A stretch of DNA of 64,000 nt, taken from assembly GCF_900143185.1 (NCBI RefSeq), contig NZ_FSRQ01000002.1, positions 868,001 through 932,000 of the forward strand, given 5' to 3'. A program made the position numbers and the translations under genes. How positions within the stretch are numbered: the first letter of the stretch is position 1; each line of letters opens with the position of its first letter. Below the pieces are notes generated by a model, which ran no database searches, was not told where the DNA came from, and worked only from the letters and a program-made list of their open reading frames with translations. The stretch is from Chryseobacterium scophthalmum (GTDB lineage: Bacteria > Bacteroidota > Bacteroidia > Flavobacteriales > Weeksellaceae). Shown piece after piece: positions 44,177 to 52,792 of this stretch.

Positions 44177-45442
44177 TTAAGATTCTTTTAAAATTTTAAA
44201 TCCGATACCGCAATTTAAGCAATTTTTTGCTTCGCAATAGTTTTTAAAATGATAAATCAAGCTTTGGCTTTCTAAAGAGGTTTTGATTTTTACCCCTAAT
44301 TTTTTCCATTCTGTAATCACTGAATTCTTTTCAGACTGAATTTCGTTGTAGAATTTTAGAATTTCATCGTTGATGTTTTCATTTTTGTATTTGTGATAGG
44401 TGTATTTTATAGGAAGAATAGCATTCAAAATAATCAGTTCAATGAAATCTTTCGTTAAAACTTTTGGCTGATTTATCGTAGAGATTTTACCAAAATTAAA
44501 ATGATTGTCCCAATATTCTGAGGCTTTTATTTCTTTAAAAATTTGATGTAAAACATTAGAATTTACTGCAGTAATCATCTTTGAGAATAAGTGTTGATGC
44601 TGAAAATAAAGATCAGCGAGTTGTGATAAACGAATTGTAGGGAAGTTTGGCGGGCGTAACCGAAGAAACTTAGGATGAATTGTAATTTCAGGAATAGTAT
44701 ATTTAGCTTTAAGAAACTCAAATTCTCTTTTCCATATTTTCATTTGCGGATCTTGTGGATTTTCTAACCAGCCGGAAATTCCGAAAAGTAAAACTTCAAG
44801 CTGTGTTTTATTTTGCCGGATTTTATTGATGATATTGAAATCGATACTTTCTGCAATCTGTTTAAATATTGATGCATTGACTTTTAAACCGAAAGAGTAG
44901 GCGAGATGATGAAACATAACGGCTTCATAATTATTTTTGTGACGCAGCAAATCTGCTTCTATTTCTAAAGATTTTTCTTCCAGTTTTTTAAGCAAATTTT
45001 CTTCATGAAAATTAACAGGGATTTTTGTAGAGCTGAAAACCTTTTCACAAGGAATAAAAAGATTTTCTTTCAGCAGATTTTCATATTTCTGAAAAACATT
45101 TTTATCTATATGGTCTCTCAATTCCAAGGTCGGAATATTCTGGTCTTTAAATTCTTTGATGTCAACATCATTCTGAAAAACTACATGTAAAATGATATTC
45201 TGATAAGCTGGGTCTTTTGAGTGTTGATGAAAAATCCAGTCGGAAGATTTTACATGAAGCTCGATGTTTCCGGCAAGAATCATGTTTTTGATTTTAATTT
45301 TTGCCATCAAAAAATCCGGTCCAGAATCGGTATTCCATTTCCCAAAATCTAAAATTTCAATAGCATTTCCGTCGGTGTCTTGGAAGTTGAAATGAGTAAA
45401 TACTTTGAAGTTCCAAAGATATTGAAGCAATTTTTCATTCAT
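44177..45442 (-). CDS. DUF2851 family protein
   Basis: The 421-residue protein matches DUF2851, a Bacteroidota family of unknown function. Conserved parts are YLWNFKVFTHFNFQDTDGN, FGKWNTDSGPDFLMAKIKI, GNIELHVKSSDWIFHQHS and ILHVVFQNDVDI. The cluster of Asp, Glu and His residues (DSGPDF, GNIELH) resembles a PD-(D/E)xK-like nuclease core, an idea I cannot confirm. The C-terminus has a CEAKNCLNCGIG motif that could bind metal. It heads the GNAT/PspC operon. Confidence 0.88.
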   Translation of the reverse strand: MNEKLLQYLWNFKVFTHFNFQDTDGNAIEILDFGKWNTDSGPDFLMAKIKIKNMILAGNIELHVKSSDWIFHQHSKDPAYQNIILHVVFQNDVDIKEFKDQNIPTLELRDHIDKNVFQKYENLLKENLFIPCEKVFSSTKIPVNFHEENLLKKLEEKSLEIEADLLRHKNNYEAVMFHHLAYSFGLKVNASIFKQIAESIDFNIINKIRQNKTQLEVLLFGISGWLENPQDPQMKIWKREFEFLKAKYTIPEITIHPKFLRLRPPNFPTIRLSQLADLYFQHQHLFSKMITAVNSNVLHQIFKEIKASEYWDNHFNFGKISTINQPKVLTKDFIELIILNAILPIKYTYHKYKNENINDEILKFYNEIQSEKNSVITEWKKLGVKIKTSLESQSLIYHFKNYCEAKNCLNCGIGFKILKES

Positions 45443-45519
45443 CAGTTGTGGTTTTGTGTTACAACTAATTTAGTGAAAAATATTTTTTGAAATGATATTT
45501 TTTTTAATGAGGTTTTTAG

Positions 45520-45598
45520 GTTGCGCTCCTACGGAGCGCCGCGATTCGTAGATTAACTGATGTTTTCTACAAAGGTTCAGCTCCGAAGGAGCTGAACT
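45520..45598. repeat. Family C palindromic repeat, copy 2 (reverse orientation)
   Basis: The hairpins GCGCTCCTACGGAGCGC (45524-45540) and TTCAGCTCCGAAGGAGCTGAA (45576-45596) flank a spacer with TTTTCTACAAAGG. Read on the minus strand it has the same order as the copy at 9094. It lies between DUF2851 and bshA. Confidence 0.72.
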
Positions 45599-45660
45599 AA
45601 TTCAAAAATTTTCTTAAATGATGAAAAGCTATGTTCTCAATTCAAAAAATTATAAACAAA

Positions 45661-45690
45661 AAATCCAGAGCAAGAGCACTGGATTTTAAT
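45661..45690 (-). terminator. Terminator after bshA
   Basis: AAATCCAG pairs with CTGGATTT around a loop (AGCAAGAGCA), with A-rich sequence on one side and T on the other. It resembles the 43401 hairpin. Confidence 0.65.
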
Positions 45691-45706
45691 TTATTTGTAA
45701 GAGCTT

Positions 45707-46855
45707 CTAAGCTTTCGCAGGCTCCTTTTTGAAATTGGCAATCGTCGTTTTATACATTTCTTCATAAATAGGAAGAATGTTTTTCAGATCAAATTTTACA
45801 GCTTGTTCTTTAGCATTCATTTTCATTTGTGCTAAAAGTTCATCATTGCTCAAAAGTTTGATGCAATAATTGCTCATTGCTTCCACATTACCAATTTCCG
45901 CTAAAAATCCGGTTTCGCCCTGAATATTTACTTCAGGAATTCCGCCCGCATTTGAGCTGATTACAGGAGTGTATGCTGCCATTGCTTCTAAAGCTGCCAA
46001 ACCGAAACTTTCCTGCTCGGATGGAAGTAAAAATACATCTGAAAGCTGTAAAATTCTATACAGATCATTTACTTTTCCTAACAATCTGATTTTTGATATT
46101 AAATCAGGGTTTTCTTCTAAGAACTGATTTACTTTTTCCATATCGGGACCTTCCCCTATAATAATCAATTTGGATTTTACTTTCTTTTCAACATTTTTAA
46201 AGATTTGTAAAACTTCATCCACACGTTTTACCGGACGTAAATTGGAAACGTGAATCAGAATTTTTTCATCCTCATTGGCAAACTGAGTTCGCTGACATTC
46301 ATTAAGTTCATCAAATTCAGAATTATCAATAAAATTGGTGATTACCTGAATTTCTTTTTTGATATTAAAAAACTGTAAGGTATCTTTTTTCAGACTTTCT
46401 GAAACAGAAGTAATCGCATCTGATTGGTTGATAGAAAATTCTACCGCATGTTTATAGCTCGGATGTTGCCCCACCAAAGTAATATCGGTTCCGTGAAGCG
46501 TGGTTACCAAAGGAATATCGTTGTTGTCTTCCTTCAGCATTTGCTTTGCCGTAAATGCAGCATAAGCATAAGGAATGGCGTAATGAGCATGAAGTAAATC
46601 TAATTTATAAAGATTCACAACACGGTAAATCATCGAGCTCAACGCAATGTCATAAGGTTGATACTGGAAAAGAGGGTAGGTTTGAACATTCACTTTATGA
46701 AAGAAAATATTCGGATTGGTAATATCTAATCTTGCGGGAAGTGCCGAACTGATGAAATGTACTTCATAGCCTTTGTTGGCGAGAGACATTCCGAGTTCTG
46801 TTGCCACAATTCCGCTTCCGCCGTATGTTGGGTAGCAAAGTATGCCTATTTTCAT
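45707..46855 (-). CDS. bshA: N-acetyl-alpha-D-glucosaminyl L-malate synthase (bacillithiol synthesis)
   Basis: The 382-residue protein is a GT4 glycosyltransferase with BshA signatures: MKIGILCYPTYGGSGIVATE at the N-terminus, LLHAHYAIPYAYAAF, and the EQESFGLAALEAMA region (E-x7-E motif) near residue 285. BshA joins N-acetylglucosamine from UDP-GlcNAc to malate, the first step to bacillithiol, a low-molecular-weight thiol. The other bsh genes are not here. It follows the GH3 gene by 10 bases and is probably co-transcribed with it. The OsmC and azoreductase genes elsewhere suit redox defence, but no direct link is shown. Confidence 0.93.
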   Translation of the reverse strand: MKIGILCYPTYGGSGIVATELGMSLANKGYEVHFISSALPARLDITNPNIFFHKVNVQTYPLFQYQPYDIALSSMIYRVVNLYKLDLLHAHYAIPYAYAAFTAKQMLKEDNNDIPLVTTLHGTDITLVGQHPSYKHAVEFSINQSDAITSVSESLKKDTLQFFNIKKEIQVITNFIDNSEFDELNECQRTQFANEDEKILIHVSNLRPVKRVDEVLQIFKNVEKKVKSKLIIIGEGPDMEKVNQFLEENPDLISKIRLLGKVNDLYRILQLSDVFLLPSEQESFGLAALEAMAAYTPVISSNAGGIPEVNIQGETGFLAEIGNVEAMSNYCIKLLSNDELLAQMKMNAKEQAVKFDLKNILPIYEEMYKTTIANFKKEPAKA

Positions 46856-46865
46856 TGTACTGTTG

Positions 46866-48596
46866 TTATTTTGAAGTGGTGAATTCTGTTGATTTTGAAA
46901 ATTTAAATGGATCTAAAGTCATTCCCATTCCAGGTTTTAATTGATCATTAACCAAAACCGGAAGTTTTCCTGAAATTGTAGTCTTTCCACGAAATGCATC
47001 TGCAGTTGCCGTCATAGAATCATCGTTGTTTTCGTAAGAAACCAAAACGGTAGAAACTTTAGATAGATCAATATCCTTCAAAGCATATGCGCTTCCAAAA
47101 ATATTGAGAATCACATTTTGGTTTTTTGTTAATTCTGATAAAATTCTCTTTGATTCTGTTGAGATTTTGTAAGGCTTGTAAGCAGTAGAGTTATCTTTAT
47201 GAAAACCAACAATTACTGTAGAATTTGCCGGAATTGTATTAATTTCTGAAGCTTTTTTAATAATAACTTTAACATCAAGTTTTAACCTATTTTCAAAAGT
47301 CTGATAAGGAGCTTCTTCTAATGGAATATAGTAATAGGTTGTATTAGAATTTAAAGGAAGCAGTTTCTTTTCGTCTTTTAATAATGTTAAAGCATTTGAA
47401 TAAAGATTTTGAACCAATTTTGTATGCGAATCATTATTGAGGTCGTAGTTAACATTTTCAGGATTTTTCGGAGTGTACTGGCTTAAACCTAAAAGATATT
47501 TGGTTAATAAAATTTTCTTCACACTTTCTTCAACTCTCGATTGAGAAATTTCTCCTTTATCAATTGCTTTCTGAATGAGTTTTTTACCTTCGGAAACACC
47601 TTGTGAAAAAAGCATGATGTCATTTCCTGCCTTGAAAGCCAAAGCATCCAGTTCGCCCGGTTTGTATTTATTCGCTACAGCGCCCATATTTAAAGCATCG
47701 GTGATAATTAAACCTTTGTAACCAAGTTTTTCTTTTAATAATCCTGTGATAATATTTTTTGAAATAGAAGCAGGAATTCCTTTTCCAGACTCTAAACTTG
47801 GAACATACAAATGCGCAACCATCACGCCACCAATTCCTTTATTCATTAAAGCTTTGAAAGGCGCTAATTCTATTTTATATAATCTATCCAAGTTATGAGA
47901 AACTACGGGAAGATCAAGGTGAGAGTCTGTATTGGTATCACCGTGTCCCGGAAAATGTTTGATAGCCGCAAGAATATTGTTGTCTTGCAAACCATTTGCA
48001 TACGATAATGCAGATTGGGTCACATTAGAAACTTCTGAACCAAAACTTCTGTTTCCAATAATCGGATTGTTTGGATTGGTATTGACATCAACAACAGGTG
48101 CAAAATCCCAATTGATGCCCATTCTTTTGCAATCTTCGGCGATTTTCGCAGCCATCTTATAAATAAGATCTTTATCCTGAATTGCGCCCAATGTCATTGC
48201 CCACGGAAATTTGTGAGCAGTATTGATTCTTTGGTAGAGTCCCCATTCTGCATCCATTCCGATCATCAACGGCACTTTTGATTTTTGTTGAAATTCATTC
48301 ACAAGATTAATTTCTCTTGCTGCATCATCCTGCATCAGAATCAATCCGCCGATTTTATCGTTTATAACAATATTCCTTACCTGATTAATATGGTTTTCGT
48401 CTTTATTGGTGTAAAGCGCCACAATAAAAAGCTGACCCAGTTTTTCATCCTGTGAAAGACTGTTGTAAGTTTGGTTGACCCATTCTTTTGCTTTTTTAAG
48501 ATCATGTTTTGAAATATCCTTTGGCTGATATTGCGCCGAAAGATTTACACTGAATAAAACGGTAATTAAGAGAAAATTAAAAACTAATTTCTTCAT
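46866..48596 (-). CDS. Glycoside hydrolase family 3, beta-N-acetylhexosaminidase-like
   Basis: The 576-residue protein has a signal peptide (MKKLVFNFLLITVLFSVNLSAQ). The GH3 barrel contains KHFPGHGDTNTDSH at about residues 213-226, the signature of NagZ-type N-acetylhexosaminidases, and the nucleophile Asp300 in IITDALNMGAV. The C-terminal domain (residues 370-570) is the second GH3 domain without the beta-lactamase-like fusion seen in longer Bacteroidota homologues. It probably removes GlcNAc from peptidoglycan fragments or glycans in the periplasm. It is the first gene of the bshA operon. Confidence 0.9.
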   Translation of the reverse strand: MKKLVFNFLLITVLFSVNLSAQYQPKDISKHDLKKAKEWVNQTYNSLSQDEKLGQLFIVALYTNKDENHINQVRNIVINDKIGGLILMQDDAAREINLVNEFQQKSKVPLMIGMDAEWGLYQRINTAHKFPWAMTLGAIQDKDLIYKMAAKIAEDCKRMGINWDFAPVVDVNTNPNNPIIGNRSFGSEVSNVTQSALSYANGLQDNNILAAIKHFPGHGDTNTDSHLDLPVVSHNLDRLYKIELAPFKALMNKGIGGVMVAHLYVPSLESGKGIPASISKNIITGLLKEKLGYKGLIITDALNMGAVANKYKPGELDALAFKAGNDIMLFSQGVSEGKKLIQKAIDKGEISQSRVEESVKKILLTKYLLGLSQYTPKNPENVNYDLNNDSHTKLVQNLYSNALTLLKDEKKLLPLNSNTTYYYIPLEEAPYQTFENRLKLDVKVIIKKASEINTIPANSTVIVGFHKDNSTAYKPYKISTESKRILSELTKNQNVILNIFGSAYALKDIDLSKVSTVLVSYENNDDSMTATADAFRGKTTISGKLPVLVNDQLKPGMGMTLDPFKFSKSTEFTTSK

Positions 48597-48612
48597 GATT
48601 TTTGAATATGAA

Positions 48613-48620
48613 CAAAAATA
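48613..48620 (-). promoter_or_regulatory. Candidate -7 box of the GH3-bshA operon
   Basis: The minus strand reads TATTTTTG, 16 bases before the start codon, a match to TAnnTTTG. No -33 TTG is visible at a suitable distance. Confidence 0.45.
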
Positions 48621-48708
48621 CGATTAAAAAAATGATGAATACTAAAGTTTTTATGATTTTTGGTATATGTTTTGATTCCGCCATTAGTAATATTAAAACT
48701 TATTTAAA

Positions 48709-49224
48709 ATGAAAAAAATTATTCCATTTTTAATGCTTGCATTTGTCAGTGTATTTACTGTTAGTTGTGATAATGATGATGATAATGTACAGTATGTAGA
48801 TAATGACACTGTTGCAGGAGTTATAGAGATTACTAGAAGTTTCCAATATAATAGTACCACAGATCAACATTATATTAATCAATCAATCAGTATATTACCT
48901 TCTGATATGGTTTTGGTATATAGATTAAAAGATCTTTCCGGAAGTAATAATGTTTGGGAACAGATTCCTAAAACTATTTACCTGAACAATGGTAATGAAT
49001 TAGATTATGATTTTGATTTCACAAAAAATGATGTACAAATCTATATTGGTGGAACTTATGATGTAACTACTACGCCAATTTATTATAATAATCAAAAATT
49101 CAGAATTGTTTTAGTTCCTGCAGATATTGTAAATAAAGGTGCTAAAGCTCCTGTTGATTACAGCGATTATAATGCAGTTATCAAGTATTTTAAAATTAAC
49201 GATTCAAAAGTTACTAAATACTAA
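48709..49224 (+). CDS. Hypothetical surface-type lipoprotein
   Basis: The 171-residue protein has a lipoprotein signal (MKKIIPFLMLAFVSVFTVSC) with Cys20 followed by the acidic stretch DNDDDN. In Flavobacteriia and Bacteroides an acidic motif right after the Cys acts as lipoprotein export signal, so surface exposure is likely. The mature part has beta-rich segments (GVIEITRSFQYN, MVLVYRLKDLSG, VQIYIGGTYDVTTT) without a recognised domain. Single gene, with a terminator behind it. Function unknown. Confidence 0.75.
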   Translation: MKKIIPFLMLAFVSVFTVSCDNDDDNVQYVDNDTVAGVIEITRSFQYNSTTDQHYINQSISILPSDMVLVYRLKDLSGSNNVWEQIPKTIYLNNGNELDYDFDFTKNDVQIYIGGTYDVTTTPIYYNNQKFRIVLVPADIVNKGAKAPVDYSDYNAVIKYFKINDSKVTKY

Positions 49225-49257
49225 TTAAGCAGAATCTTTTCAAATTTTTATAATAAA

Positions 49258-49290
49258 AAAGCGCCGGAAATTTATTTTTCGGCGCTTTGA
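49258..49290. terminator. Terminator between lipoprotein gene and ribA
   Basis: A 9-bp perfect stem (49258-49266 with 49280-49288, AAAGCGCCG and complement) has flanking A and T runs and suits both convergent genes. Confidence 0.82.
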
Positions 49291-49305
49291 TTTATTTGAT
49301 TTAAA

Positions 49306-49899
49306 TTATTTCTGGTCATCTAAAAAATGACCGAAGAAATCTTTTTTTGTCTGTAAATATTCTTTACTATTTTCGTTTGCAGGGATTTGCAACGGAACTC
49401 TTGAGTTGAGGTTGATGTTGCTATCTTTTACAAACTTTACCTTTTCCGGGTTGTTGGTTAAAAGGTTGATATTTCCTATTTTCAGTTGATTTAGAATTTC
49501 GATAGCGATACCAAAATTTCTGTCATCGGCAGGTAAGCCAAGCTCCAGATTTGCCTGTACCGTATCAAAACCTTTTTCCTGAAGAGAATATGCTTTAAGC
49601 TTATTGATGATTCCGATGTTTCTGCCTTCCTGACGGAGATAGATGATAAGTCCTCCATTTTCATGCATATATTTCATTGCTGCATCAAGCTGTTGCCCGC
49701 ATTCGCATTTTTTTGAATGGAAAACTTCTCCGGTAATACATTCAGAATGAAAACGTACATTAACAGGCTGAGAAAAATCTGTATTTTCTGCAACTACTGC
49801 CATGTGCGGCATCCAGTCATTTTCATCTTCCGAAAAAGCGATCATTCGGAAATTACCGTGTTCTGTAGGAACATTAGCTTCCGCCTGAATTTTAATCAT
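49306..49899 (-). CDS. ribA: GTP cyclohydrolase II
   Basis: The 197-residue enzyme opens GTP to start riboflavin synthesis. Zinc ligands are Cys54, Cys65 and Cys67 (HSECITGEVFHSKKCECG). The catalytic region has YLRQEGRNIGIINKLKAYSL, then LGLPADDRNFGIA and LLTNNPEKV. The protein stands alone, not fused to RibB as in many bacteria. It is the last gene of the long minus-strand run from 56.3 kb and follows a lipoprotein gene by 13 bases. Confidence 0.95.
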   Translation of the reverse strand: MIKIQAEANVPTEHGNFRMIAFSEDENDWMPHMAVVAENTDFSQPVNVRFHSECITGEVFHSKKCECGQQLDAAMKYMHENGGLIIYLRQEGRNIGIINKLKAYSLQEKGFDTVQANLELGLPADDRNFGIAIEILNQLKIGNINLLTNNPEKVKFVKDSNINLNSRVPLQIPANENSKEYLQTKKDFFGHFLDDQK

Positions 49900-49912
49900 T
49901 GAATTGTTTTGT

Positions 49913-50362
49913 TTATTTTTTTCCGTTTACAGAATCTTCTATTACGGTAATATTAGTTTTTAGTCTTACCAAATATCTGTTTAATACTTCGTCTTCATCC
50001 TTTTTAAGATATTTTCTTAATTTTTGGATGTTTTTGTAAGATTTTTCCAGATTTCTGATGGTCTTGTTTTTACCTGAGCTATTTCCTGCAGCTACAGCAT
50101 ACAAATAATTTTGAAGAGTGTACTTTAAAGTACTTACTTCATCATTTACAGCAGTATTGGTAAATTTAGGAAAAGTAGAAATCAGATTAGTGATCTCTGA
50201 GGCATTTACATTTTCGGTAATATTGATGCTTATACTTTTTGAATTTTCAGAATCAGATTTTGCCTCACTTGAGAATGTGTTTGATAAAGGCGATAAATTC
50301 AGCTTTTCAGTGGCACAAGAAGTGATTAATAAAAATATTCCAAGAAAAAGTAGTCGTCTCAT
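49913..50362 (-). CDS. Hypothetical lipoprotein
   Basis: The 149-residue protein has a lipoprotein signal (MRRLLFLGIFLLITSC, Cys16). The mature part starts with a Ser/Asn-rich linker, then a mostly helical domain with a Lys/Leu-rich stretch (NLEKSYKNIQKLRKYLKKDE). I recognise no family. Its start overlaps the DUF4254 stop by 4 bases, so both are translated from the same message. It may work with its neighbour, but nothing shows how. Confidence 0.7.
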   Translation of the reverse strand: MRRLLFLGIFLLITSCATEKLNLSPLSNTFSSEAKSDSENSKSISINITENVNASEITNLISTFPKFTNTAVNDEVSTLKYTLQNYLYAVAAGNSSGKNKTIRNLEKSYKNIQKLRKYLKKDEDEVLNRYLVRLKTNITVIEDSVNGKK

Positions 50363-50970
50363 TTTTGCTCCTTTTGGTAAAGGATTGGGTTAAGACTTTC
50401 ATCGTTGTACATTTTCATTTGTTTGTACACTTTCATCTTAACATCACCGTTTTCAATATCTGTAAGTAATTGAATAATTGAAGTTGACAAATCTTCTTTC
50501 TGAGTAAGCAATACATCTAATTTTGCTTGGCAATTTTGACGGTGCTCTTCAGATGCAGATTCTCTGTTGGCTTCCAACGACATATGATAAACCTTTAATG
50601 CCAAAATAGATAATCTGTCAACAGCCCAAGCGGGAGTTTCAGTATTTATTTTTGCATCAGATTTAGGAGTAATATTTTTATATTTATCTAAAAACCAACT
50701 GTCTATAAATTCCACTAAATCAGTTCTTTTTTGATTTGAAGAATCTATTGTCCTCTTTAATTGAAGAGCTTCAACAGGGTCTATGTTTTCATCTCTAATA
50801 ATATCTTCCAAATGCCATTGAACGGTATCAATCCAGTTTTTAGCATACAAAATCCGTTCCAAACTGTCTGTTTCAAAAGGATTTGTTACAGGTGTCTCAA
50901 CGCTGTCTAATACATGATAATCTTCAATTGATTGGTTGAAGGTTTTCCAGGCAGTATCGGTGAAATTCAT
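50359..50970 (-). CDS. DUF4254 family protein
   Basis: The 203-residue protein matches DUF4254, a mostly helical Bacteroidota family. Marks are NWIDTVQWHLEDIIRDENI (with a conserved His and Trp), ALQLKRTIDSSNQKRTDLVE and TPAWAVDRLSILALKVYHMS. It has no signal peptide. In Bacteroidota the family often lies near envelope or LPS genes, as here; its role is unknown. It overlaps the downstream lipoprotein gene by 4 bases and lies 16 bases after tatA. Confidence 0.88.
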   Translation of the reverse strand: MNFTDTAWKTFNQSIEDYHVLDSVETPVTNPFETDSLERILYAKNWIDTVQWHLEDIIRDENIDPVEALQLKRTIDSSNQKRTDLVEFIDSWFLDKYKNITPKSDAKINTETPAWAVDRLSILALKVYHMSLEANRESASEEHRQNCQAKLDVLLTQKEDLSTSIIQLLTDIENGDVKMKVYKQMKMYNDESLNPILYQKEQK

Positions 50971-50986
50971 TGAAATGAAGAATTAT

Positions 50987-51202
50987 TTAGTTGCTGTTTG
51001 AATTATTGTTTGAAGGATTATTCTCCGTAGTTTTTGTTTCCGGCTTGTCTTCTTCTTTAATAGCGTCTTTAAATTCTTTAATTCCAGAACCCATACCTCT
51101 CATCAATTCAGGGATTTTTTTACCTCCGAAAAGTAATAAAAGAATGATGGCAACGATAAGGATGTGCTGCCAAGATAAGGCGAGTATTGTTAATGTATAC
51201 AT
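50987..51202 (-). CDS. tatA: Twin-arginine translocase TatA/TatE family subunit
   Basis: The 71-residue protein has one N-terminal membrane helix (WQHILIVAIILLLLFGGKKI), the conserved FGG hinge and the amphipathic helix (PELMRGMGSGIKEFKDAIKE), then a polar tail. TatA forms the pore that moves folded twin-arginine proteins across the inner membrane. tatC is not in this window. It lies 30 bases after the EnvC-like gene and 16 bases before DUF4254. Confidence 0.93.
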   Translation of the reverse strand: MYTLTILALSWQHILIVAIILLLLFGGKKIPELMRGMGSGIKEFKDAIKEEDKPETKTTENNPSNNNSNSN

Positions 51203-51232
51203 TTCTTAAATTTTTGCAAAGTTAATCTTTTT

Positions 51233-52792
51233 TTAATATGAAACCCAACCTAATGGGTCAACTGCATTATTTCCATTCCATATCTGGAAATCAAGCGTAT
51301 AAGTGCCGTCAAAATCCTGAGCAACTGCTCCTACCACTGTTCCTGCAGAAACCTGTTGGTTCTTAGAAACCGTTGTGCTGCTTAGATTTGAGTAAATGGT
51401 AAAATAATCACCATGTTTTATCATTACCGTTCTTGTACCGTCTGCCGAAGGAATGACCTGAGATACCACTCCAGGGAAAACGGCTCTTGCAGAAGTTCCT
51501 TTTGCTACGGATATTTTAATACCGTTATTTTCTTCCCAAATCGATTTAAAGACCGGGTGTTGTTGTCTTCCGAATCGATGGGTAATTGTTCCTTGCGCAG
51601 GCATAGAAATTCGCCCTTTGTTTGAAACAAAATTGCTTCCTGCAGCTGGAGCAGATACACCATAATTGGTCATTGCTTTTGTTTCAGCCGCTTTTTTATC
51701 GCTTTCTTTTTTCTTTTCTAAAGCTTCTTCTGCAGCTTTTGCAGCATTTAATTTTGCTGTTGCTTCTTTAGCTCGCAATGTAGCTTCTTCAGATGCTTTT
51801 TTAGCGGCAATTTTTCGGGCTTCATCTTTTGCACTGGCCTCACTTCTTGCTGCCTCTTCATTTCTTTTTCTTTCTTCTTCCTCTCTTTTAGCAACTAAAT
51901 CTGCAGCTTTTTTAGCTTCTGCTTCGGCTAATTTTCTTTCTTTTTCCAAAGCTTCGGCACGAGCTTTTGCTTCTGCTTCAATTCTTGCTTTTTCTCTGTC
52001 TGCAGCGATTTTTGCTAAACGAATTTTTTCCGCTTCTGCTTTTCTTCTGCTTTCTTCTTCAGCTTTTGCAATTCTTATTTCTTCAGCAATAATGGCTCTT
52101 ATTTGCCCTTCTAAAGCTTTAGACTGAGATTGTTTTTGTCTAAGATCAGCGGTAAGTTTTGTTTCATTTTTCTTGAAATCTGTCACCAACTGTTCTTTCT
52201 GAGTACGCTCAACACTGATAGTTGTTAAATCTTTTTTCTGATTAACTAACAGGTTTTCTTTTTCGTTTGCCGATCTCTTTTTCTGTTCAACAGATTTTTT
52301 AAGCGCAACGGCAGCTGTTGTTATTTCAGCAGCTTTTTTATCCTGATAATCTGAATATTGCTTTAAATATTGTACTCTTCGTAATGCTTCCCCCAAACTT
52401 TTTGATGAAAGTATAAAAGTTACTTTATTTTGTACTCCTTTGTTTTTGTAGGCATTTACCAAAACTTGAGCGTAATTTTTTCTTAAAACTGCAAGCTCTC
52501 GGTTTTGCCTGTTGATTTCAAGCTGACGAAGATATATTTCGTCTTCAATAAATCTTTTTTCTTTTTGCGTATTATTATAAACCTTTTCTCTAAGCGCTAA
52601 TTTTTTATTAACGTTATTCAAATATGAGATAGACAATTTAGATTCGTTTCTTGTTTTTGCCAAATCTGAATTTATCTGAGATATCTGTTTTTTTAGATCA
52701 GCATTTTGCTTTTGCAATTGTTCTTTGGTTTGTTGACCATATTGTAAACCGAACAGCAAAATGCCTATTAAAAAGCTAATTTTTTTAATCAT
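51233..52792 (-). CDS. EnvC-like murein hydrolase activator (degenerate M23 domain)
   Basis: The 519-residue protein has a signal peptide and a long coiled coil (residues about 22-250). Next comes an Ala/Lys/Glu-rich region (about 250-375) and a LytM/M23 domain at the end (ITHRFGRQQHPVFKSIWEEN onwards). The zinc ligands of active M23 peptidases are changed: NNGIKI where an HxGxD is expected, IYSNL for YxHL and LDFQIW for LHFEI. E. coli EnvC is similarly degenerate and activates amidases at the division site. I infer the same here. It overlaps the DUF4292 gene by 4 bases. Confidence 0.9.
   Translation of the reverse strand: MIKKISFLIGILLFGLQYGQQTKEQLQKQNADLKKQISQINSDLAKTRNESKLSISYLNNVNKKLALREKVYNNTQKEKRFIEDEIYLRQLEINRQNRELAVLRKNYAQVLVNAYKNKGVQNKVTFILSSKSLGEALRRVQYLKQYSDYQDKKAAEITTAAVALKKSVEQKKRSANEKENLLVNQKKDLTTISVERTQKEQLVTDFKKNETKLTADLRQKQSQSKALEGQIRAIIAEEIRIAKAEEESRRKAEAEKIRLAKIAADREKARIEAEAKARAEALEKERKLAEAEAKKAADLVAKREEEERKRNEEAARSEASAKDEARKIAAKKASEEATLRAKEATAKLNAAKAAEEALEKKKESDKKAAETKAMTNYGVSAPAAGSNFVSNKGRISMPAQGTITHRFGRQQHPVFKSIWEENNGIKISVAKGTSARAVFPGVVSQVIPSADGTRTVMIKHGDYFTIYSNLSSTTVSKNQQVSAGTVVGAVAQDFDGTYTLDFQIWNGNNAVDPLGWVSY

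Noticed and set aside
51666..52127. Plus-strand open frame of 153 codons, Ala/Ser/Phe-rich
   Set aside because: It is the antisense of the Ala/Lys/Glu-rich part of the EnvC-like gene; its composition is forced by those codons.
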